A DNA stretch of 10,379 nucleotides from Proteiniphilum sp. UBA4084 (GTDB lineage Bacteria; Bacteroidota; Bacteroidia; Bacteroidales; Dysgonomonadaceae): contig DFYK01000008.1 in assembly GCA_002383605.1 (NCBI GenBank), positions 3,863 through 14,241 of the forward strand, given 5' to 3'. Under the pieces are notes generated by a model. That model made no database searches. It was not told where the DNA came from and saw nothing but the letters and a program-made list of their open reading frames with translations. Positions 6,489 through 10,379 of this stretch are shown here, one piece after another; positions within the stretch are counted from its first letter, which is position 1; every line of letters starts with the position of its first letter. The position numbers and the translations under genes were made by a program.

Positions 6489-7166
6489 TCAACCATTCTG
6501 GCTGATCATTTTCAACATTTTTTTATCGATGATCTTTATTTGTCTTCCCTGCATCTGTATAATACCATCCTGAATAAATTCTGAAAGCGTGCGGTTGATG
6601 CTTTCTCTGCCGGCATCCACCCAGTTACCTATATCCGACTGAGACAGAGGGAGGGTAAACTCATCCTCCTCAAAAAGTTTCTCTGAGAACTCGAGCAGCA
6701 CATCGGCAAGGTTACCCCGCATCTGCTTCTGGGTACGGCTTGCGCAGCGACGATAAGCCTCCATTTCACTTTTGCACAACTCCATTAAAATGTAACTGCC
6801 AAAATCTTTGTTCTCACCCAGCAGTTTCTTAAATACCTCAAGGTCAATAAAACACACCTCGGAGTCGATTACCGACGTCACACTATACTGGTTAATTTTA
6901 TCACCGAATGTGGTGGGCAGACCCAGATAGGTAGGTGCTTTGACCAACTTCACAATCTGCTCGCGGGAAGGGCCGGAAATGTGTATTTTGGCCATTCCCT
7001 TGCGAAGAAAGATGACATTGGTGGAAAAGACACCCTGCTTGATAATGGAATCCCCTTTTTTGAATTTCACCACCGCATGGTTACCTCCCAGCATTTCAAG
7101 CTGGCAATCCTTCATGTTGACCGATGATCGCAACACACAGACACAGTCGGCACATTCGTTTTGCAT
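6489..7166 (-). CDS. Crp/Fnr family transcriptional regulator 2
   Basis: A 225-residue regulator, convergent with regulator 1 (17-nt gap) and divergent from the DsrE2-like gene. It has a beta-barrel sensor domain (about 25-115), a dimer helix (about 118-140) and a winged-helix domain (about 148-225). The recognition helix contains GRESINR (186-192), the RExxxR pattern by which E. coli Crp reads TGTGA. The N-terminus carries Cys5, Cys8, Cys10 and Cys21, with Cys105 in the barrel, so a metal or Fe-S sensor is possible. A longer reading from 7208 is possible, but it would run through the -7 box (7185-7192) and into the TGTGA palindrome (7201-7216), so ATG 7166 is preferred. Its position suggests control of the sulfur-carrier cluster. 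It may resemble HcpR-type regulators, which I cannot confirm. Confidence 0.9.
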   Translation of the reverse strand: MQNECADCVCVLRSSVNMKDCQLEMLGGNHAVVKFKKGDSIIKQGVFSTNVIFLRKGMAKIHISGPSREQIVKLVKAPTYLGLPTTFGDKINQYSVTSVIDSEVCFIDLEVFKKLLGENKDFGSYILMELCKSEMEAYRRCASRTQKQMRGNLADVLLEFSEKLFEEDEFTLPLSQSDIGNWVDAGRESINRTLSEFIQDGIIQMQGRQIKIIDKKMLKMISQNG

Positions 7167-7184
7167 ACTCCAAGTTTTGTTCGA

Positions 7185-7192
7185 CAAAAATA
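7185..7192 (-). promoter_or_regulatory. -7 box of Crp/Fnr regulator 2
   Basis: TATTTTTG on the minus strand matches TAnnTTTG. A TTTG at 7215-7218 lies 22 nt upstream and overlaps the TGTGA palindrome, so a protein bound there would affect this promoter. Confidence 0.5.
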
Positions 7193-7200
7193 AAGAAATA

Positions 7201-7216
7201 TGTGACATTTATCACA
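7201..7216. promoter_or_regulatory. Crp-type operator TGTGA-N6-TCACA
   Basis: TGTGACATTTATCACA has exact palindromic half-sites TGTGA and TCACA spaced by 6 nt, the textbook Crp-family site. It lies between regulator 2 and the DsrE2-like gene and overlaps the -33 region of the regulator 2 promoter. It matches the RExxxR recognition helix of regulator 2, which implies autoregulation and possible control of the rightward cluster. Confidence 0.7.
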
Positions 7217-7254
7217 AAATAAGGTAATATTTTGCACCTCTGAAAATAAAATTT

Positions 7255-7276
7255 ATTAAAGAAATAATTCTTTAAT
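7255..7276. promoter_or_regulatory. Inverted repeat over the likely DsrE2 promoter
   Basis: ATTAAAGAA (7255-7263) and TTCTTTAAT (7268-7276) are perfect 9-bp arms with a 4-nt spacer. The right arm overlaps a -7-like box TTAATTTG (7272-7279, one mismatch to TAnnTTTG) for the gene at 7314. No -33 TTTG is at the right distance. It could be an operator for a further regulator; the A/T-richness lowers confidence. Confidence 0.45.
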
Positions 7277-7313
7277 TTGCACATTATTTATCCACAAAAT
7301 TATACAAAAGAAT

Positions 7314-7880
7314 ATGGAAAATTCAGGTATTGTCACCATGGATGTACTCCGCAACGAACTGGAGCAACTCAGAAAAAAAACAACCCGTCTGGAAAAATCA
7401 CGGAAGGATCAGCTCTCCATCGCCATCGTTTCGGGAGACATGGACAAGATACTGGCAGCGATGATCATCTCGCTGGCAGCCGCAGCGATGGATTCAAAGG
7501 TCAAGCTCTTTTTCTCCTTCTGGGCGCTCTCTGCACTGCGTGATCCCAAAAAAAAGGCAAAGGGAAAAGACTTCATCTCGAAGATGTTTGGTATCATGCT
7601 ACCCAAGGGAAGGAACAGGCTGAAGCTCTCCAATATGAACATGTGTGGCATGGGACCAGTAATGATCAAGAGACTAATGAAGAAACAAAATGTGCTGTCG
7701 CTGGACGAAATGTTCCAGCAAGCTGCCGAACTGGGTATAGAGATCACGGTGTGCGAGATGTCGATGAACCTGATGGGATTCAAAAAGGAGGAGATGATCG
7801 ATTATCCCTATCTTCGCTATGCGGGCGCGACCACATTCGTGGCAGATGCAGGCGAAAGCAGCATGCAGTGGTTTATTTGA
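7314..7880 (+). CDS. DsrE2-like sulfur-carrier/sulfurtransferase protein
   Basis: A 188-residue protein of the DsrE/DsrF/DrsH-like superfamily, DsrE2 branch. DsrE2 proteins bind sulfane sulfur on a conserved Cys and exchange it with TusA and rhodaneses. Visible features are an N-terminal coiled coil (about 10-31), the strand SIAIVSGDMDKILAAMII (35-52), a hydrophobic AAAAMDSKVKLFFSFWAL stretch (55-72), MNMCGMGPVMIKRLMKKQNV (108-127) and ITVCEMSMNLMGFKKEEM (144-161). Cys147 aligns with the family's active Cys; Cys111 is a second. The hydrophobic stretch is why many DsrE2 proteins are thought membrane associated. It starts the rightward cluster; tusA follows after a 206-nt repeat-filled gap. Older databases may call it a peroxiredoxin-family protein. 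Confidence 0.85.
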   Translation: MENSGIVTMDVLRNELEQLRKKTTRLEKSRKDQLSIAIVSGDMDKILAAMIISLAAAAMDSKVKLFFSFWALSALRDPKKKAKGKDFISKMFGIMLPKGRNRLKLSNMNMCGMGPVMIKRLMKKQNVLSLDEMFQQAAELGIEITVCEMSMNLMGFKKEEMIDYPYLRYAGATTFVADAGESSMQWFI

Positions 7881-7945
7881 AAGCTTCAATGAAAAGCCGG
7901 GAACGAACTCCCTTACCGCTGCCCTTTTAAAGTTTTCACCTAAGA

Positions 7946-7994
7946 AGCTGATCGCTGACAGCTGACGGCTGATAACTGACAGCTAACAGCTAAA
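7946..7994 (+). repeat. 7-bp tandem repeat array (locus B1), consensus AGCTGAY
   Basis: Seven heptamers in perfect register: AGCTGAT (7946), CGCTGAC, AGCTGAC, GGCTGAT, AACTGAC, AGCTAAC and AGCTAAA (ending 7994). It is the same unit as at 501-528 and 8031-8065. It lies 65 nt past the DsrE2 stop. Confidence 0.85.
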
Positions 7995-8030
7995 ATCAAA
8001 CAACTGAATATAAAACATTTAACAAAATAA

Positions 8031-8065
8031 AGCTGATCGCTGACAGCTGACGGCTGATTGCTAAA
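8031..8065 (+). repeat. 7-bp tandem repeat array (locus B2), partial copy of B1
   Basis: Heptamers AGCTGAT, CGCTGAC, AGCTGAC, GGCTGAT and TGCTAAA. The first 28 bases (8031-8058) are identical to 7946-7973, 85 bases upstream. Similar short flanks follow both copies (TCAAAC and AACATTTA), so an 85-bp tandem duplication is likely. It ends 21 nt before the tusA ATG. Confidence 0.85.
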
Positions 8066-8086
8066 ACTAATCAAACATTTACAACG

Positions 8087-8338
8087 ATGACAACAGAAGA
8101 ATTAAAAGCATTGAAATCAAATTTAACGGTAGATGCACGCGGCACCGCTTGTCCCGGTCCGCTTTTGGCAGCCAAGAAGGCCATTGGCGAAATTGAATCG
8201 GGTGAAATTATGGAAATCCTGTCTGCGGACGAAGGAACCAAAAACGACATTCCCCGCTGGTGTGAAAAAGTGGGACACGAATACCTTGGTTTTTACGACG
8301 AAGACAGCTTCAGCCGTCTTTTTCTCATCAAAGATTAA
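8087..8338 (+). CDS. tusA: TusA family sulfur-carrier protein
   Basis: TusA-type proteins are small cytosolic carriers that hold a persulfide on one Cys and pass it to tRNA modification, molybdenum cofactor synthesis or, in sulfur oxidisers, DsrE-type and sHdr partners. The 83-residue length is standard. The signature is complete: DARGTACPGPLLAAKKAI (16-33), with the active Cys22 in CPGP. The second half (EIMEILSADEGTKNDIPRWCEKVGHEY) is the usual beta-alpha-beta layout. Placement between DsrE2 and MvhD/HdrA-type genes suggests the sulfur-metabolism branch rather than tRNA thiolation. The upstream gap consists of heptamer repeats, and no promoter was seen there, so it may be read through from 7314. 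A hairpin follows at 8362-8403. Confidence 0.95.
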   Translation: MTTEELKALKSNLTVDARGTACPGPLLAAKKAIGEIESGEIMEILSADEGTKNDIPRWCEKVGHEYLGFYDEDSFSRLFLIKD

Positions 8339-8361
8339 TTTTTCACTTCACCCGTTTTCAT

Positions 8362-8403
8362 ACCCTGCTTCCGGCACCTGTAAAGCGGTACCGTGAGCAG
8401 GGT
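8362..8403 (+). other. Intercistronic hairpin between tusA and the MvhD-like gene
   Basis: ACCCTGCT (8362-8369) and AGCAGGGT (8396-8403) are perfect 8-bp arms. Inside, CGGCACC (8372-8378) pairs with GGTACCG (8387-8393) with one mismatch, around an 8-nt loop. No T-tract follows, so it is not a standard terminator; mRNA processing, stability or a partial stop are possible roles. Confidence 0.55.
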
Positions 8404-8430
8404 TCGAAATAAGGTTTTACACGCAACCGT

Positions 8431-8832
8431 ATGCCGAACGACAATACATCTCCCAAAATCCTGGTATTCTCCACCGATAAAATTTCCGATCCGGGAATTG
8501 ACCAGGCCGGATTGAGAAAAATACATTATTCACCCGCCGTGTATGTCATCAACATGCCTTGTTCTTCGGGAGTCAAGCCGCGCTGGATACTCCATGCATT
8601 TGAAAAAGGATTTGATGGTGTGTTTATTGCTGCAGACGGACACGAATGCTCCTACAGTGCAAGTTGTCCAGAGCGTACAAACGACATCATCATCGCAGCA
8701 CAGAAACTGATGGCGGAAAAAAATATCAATCCCAAACGCATCCGTATGGCAGCATTGTGTTCTGTCTGTGCGGAGCCGTTTGTCAGCCACATGGAAAATT
8801 TCAGTAAAATTTTAGCCGGACTGGAAGATTAA
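8431..8832 (+). CDS. MvhD/FrhD-like hydrogenase iron-sulfur subunit, divergent cysteines
   Basis: A 133-residue protein resembling MvhD/FrhD, the small [2Fe-2S] subunit that passes electrons from a hydrogenase or dehydrogenase to HdrA. Visible family blocks: PKILVFS (8-14), NMPCSSGVKPRWILHAFEKGFDGVFIA (41-67), HECSYSAS (71-78) and INPKRIRMAALC (99-110). The usual N-terminal CxxC is missing (TDKIS at 15-19), while a CSVC pair (110-113) stands where homologues usually have a Cys-free ISA/SE segment. Five Cys remain in all (44, 73, 79, 110, 113). The start follows an in-frame TAA 18 nt upstream, and 8431 is the first ATG after it. It lies between tusA and the HdrA-like gene (40-nt gap) and is a likely electron partner of the latter. 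It might have lost its cluster. Confidence 0.8.
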   Translation: MPNDNTSPKILVFSTDKISDPGIDQAGLRKIHYSPAVYVINMPCSSGVKPRWILHAFEKGFDGVFIAADGHECSYSASCPERTNDIIIAAQKLMAEKNINPKRIRMAALCSVCAEPFVSHMENFSKILAGLED

Positions 8833-8872
8833 ACACGATGGTCATTGAAACCGATATGTAGGATAATAAATT

Positions 8873-10379
8873 ATGAATAAACAACAAAACAACAATTACG
8901 ATACGCTGGTCATCGGTGGTGGCATTGCCGGTCAGGAGGCAGCGCTGAGTCTGGCAGATATGGATCATAAGGTGCTCCTGGTGGAAAAGGGACTTTCCAT
9001 CGGAGGTAAGATGATTCAACTGAGTAAGGTATTCCCGACGCTCGACTGTGCCGCATGTATCACCACGCCCAAAATGTCGGAAACAGCACGCCATCCTAAT
9101 ATCACGCTGATGTTGAACAGCGAGATCGACGGAATAACGAAAAATGCCGACGGTGATTTCGATGTCAATGTGACCAATAAACCGCGTTATGTCATACAGG
9201 AAAACTGCACGGGATGTCAGGAATGCGAGGTAGTATGTCCCGAAGTGCGCAGTGATGAATACAATACAAACCTGGCGGGACGCAAAGTGGCCTATATTCC
9301 CTTTAGCCTGGCAAACCCGCGTATAGCGACCATCGACCGGCAGTACCATTCGGCACCGTGCATCAATGCCTGTCCGGGAGGTGTCAAAGCATACGGATAC
9401 ATCACACTGGCCCGCAACGGTCAATACGAAGAGGCAATGAAACTTCATCTGGAGGACATCCCTTTTCCCGGTAGTCTGGGTCGTGCCTGTTATCATCCTT
9501 GTCAGACTGCCTGTACACGGGGCATGGTGGAAGAACCGGTAGACATCAGGAAGATAAAACGGTATTTTGCCGATTGGTATTATGAAAAATACCCGCAGGC
9601 CCCGTCGGTGGAAATAAAAGAAAAAACAGGAAAGAAAGTCGCCGTGATCGGTTCAGGCCCTGCCGGCATAACCGCTGCCTATCACCTGGCACTCAAGGGA
9701 CATACAGTGACAATCTTTGAGGCGGCCCCGGCGGCAGGCGGCATGTTGCGATTGGCTTTACCTGCATACCGTGCACCGAAGGACGTGGTGGACAGAGATC
9801 TGCAGAATATCACCGTATTGGGTGTAGACATAGAAGTAAACAAAAAAATAACCGACCTGAAATCACTGAAGGAACAAGGTTTTGACGCCGTGTTTGTGGG
9901 TATCGGTACACACAAGGCAATTTCTTCTGGAACGGAAGGATCAGATTTAAAGGGTGTTGTAGATTGCCTGACCTTCCTTCGTGAAGCCAACATCGGAAAT
10001 CGCGAAGACTTAACCGGTAAAAAAGTGATGGTGATCGGCGGTGGAAATACAGCCATTGATGCCGCACGCACATCGTTGCGTCTGGGTGCTGAAAAAGTCA
10101 TTGTAGTGTATCGCCGTAGTCGTGAAGAAATGCCCTGTTTTGCCCCTGAAATTGAAGAGGCAGAAGAAGAAGGCGTAGAGATCAGAGTGCTTCGTAATCC
10201 CGTTCAATACATTGGCGAAAACGGGCAACTCACACAAATCCGGTTGACGAAAATGCAACTGGGAGAGAAGGACTCCAGCGGTCGCCGCAGTGCGGAACCT
10301 GTCGCAGGATCGGAATACACGGAAGATGTGGATTATGTGATTGAAGCCGTCGGGTTGCGTGCCGATACCGCTGTATTTG
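8873..10379 (+). CDS. HdrA-like / GltD-NfnB-like fusion flavoprotein (3' end outside window)
   Basis: 502 codons are visible, open at the window edge. Residues 11-90 are the HdrA N-terminus: FAD motif GGGIAGQEA (15-23), GGKM (44-47) and FPTLDCAACITTPKM (54-68). A ferredoxin-type 4Fe-4S site follows, CTGCQECEVVCP (112-123). Residues 160-216 resemble the Fe-S N-domain of the glutamate synthase small subunit, NfnB and dihydropyrimidine dehydrogenase (Cys163, Cys167, then GRACYHPCQTAC 204-214). Next come a second FAD motif VIGSGPAG (258-265), GGMLRLALPAYR (289-300), and an NAD(P)H motif VIGGGNTAIDAARTSLRLGA (387-406) with VVYRRSREEMP (411-421). Such a protein could connect NAD(P)H with low-potential Fe-S carriers, possibly by electron bifurcation as in Hdr and Nfn enzymes. 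It probably acts with the MvhD-like protein encoded upstream. AGGA lies 9 nt before ATG 8873. Confidence 0.9.
   Translation, partial: MNKQQNNNYDTLVIGGGIAGQEAALSLADMDHKVLLVEKGLSIGGKMIQLSKVFPTLDCAACITTPKMSETARHPNITLMLNSEIDGITKNADGDFDVNVTNKPRYVIQENCTGCQECEVVCPEVRSDEYNTNLAGRKVAYIPFSLANPRIATIDRQYHSAPCINACPGGVKAYGYITLARNGQYEEAMKLHLEDIPFPGSLGRACYHPCQTACTRGMVEEPVDIRKIKRYFADWYYEKYPQAPSVEIKEKTGKKVAVIGSGPAGITAAYHLALKGHTVTIFEAAPAAGGMLRLALPAYRAPKDVVDRDLQNITVLGVDIEVNKKITDLKSLKEQGFDAVFVGIGTHKAISSGTEGSDLKGVVDCLTFLREANIGNREDLTGKKVMVIGGGNTAIDAARTSLRLGAEKVIVVYRRSREEMPCFAPEIEEAEEEGVEIRVLRNPVQYIGENGQLTQIRLTKMQLGEKDSSGRRSAEPVAGSEYTEDVDYVIEAVGLRADTAVF

Noticed and set aside
7881..7945. Terminator after the DsrE2-like gene
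   Set aside because: Only a 3-bp GGG/CCC stem is available and the following T-run is short; no convincing terminator.
7946..8065. CRISPR array in the DsrE2-tusA gap
   Set aside because: The units are 7 bp in direct tandem with no unique spacers and no cas genes in view; it is a short tandem repeat.
8801..9496. 231-residue minus-strand frame opposite the HdrA-like gene
   Set aside because: The plus strand over the same bases carries clear HdrA and ferredoxin motifs; the minus product is unrecognisable.
9682..10101. 139-residue minus-strand frame near the right edge
   Set aside because: It is antisense to the FAD/NAD(P)H motifs of the fusion flavoprotein, and so a shadow.

Overview
The window looks like a piece of a Bacteroidetes (probably Bacteroidales) chromosome. 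Intergenic gaps carry Bacteroidetes-type promoters (TTTG-N19-TAnnTTTG), and start codons mostly follow A-rich leaders without a Shine-Dalgarno sequence. The gene set (nadB, folP, a secreted CarboxypepD_reg-like protein, rpsO, trxB, paired Crp/Fnr regulators) fits an anaerobic member. The species cannot be named from the sequence.

Left part (1-3927), housekeeping. The N-terminal third of folP (minus, cut by the window edge) lies downstream of nadB (minus). A secreted protein with a carboxypeptidase-like regulatory domain and rpsO (both plus) follow, each with a recognisable promoter. The folP-nadB gap holds a degenerate array of 7-bp units. Behind rpsO is a long hairpin terminator, then an apparently orphan short transcription unit (perfect promoter at 4167-4197, terminator at 4256-4292, no gene), which I call a candidate small RNA.

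Middle part (4328-7166), thiol redox and regulation. A two-gene minus operon encodes an atypical thioredoxin-like protein (GPMC in place of CGPC) and a TrxB-like flavoprotein lacking the usual HRRxxxR NADPH motif. A Crp/Fnr regulator (regulator 1) diverges from it and has an FNR-like palindrome at its own promoter. Regulator 2 runs convergently and has a canonical TGTGA-N6-TCACA site in its upstream region.

Right part (7314-10379), a sulfur-carrier and electron-transfer cluster, all plus strand: a DsrE2-like protein, TusA, a divergent MvhD/FrhD-like protein, and a large HdrA-like flavoprotein fused to a GltD/NfnB-like NAD(P)H oxidoreductase, which runs off the window. DsrE2 and TusA pass persulfide sulfur in other bacteria. 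MvhD and HdrA pass electrons to heterodisulfide-reductase-type complexes. Their co-location suggests a persulfide-linked, NAD(P)H-coupled electron-transfer system in a Bacteroidetes, analogous to but not the same as the sHdr systems of sulfur oxidisers. This is the most interesting part of the window. The DsrE2-tusA gap holds two more arrays of the same 7-bp unit, including an exact 28-bp duplication.
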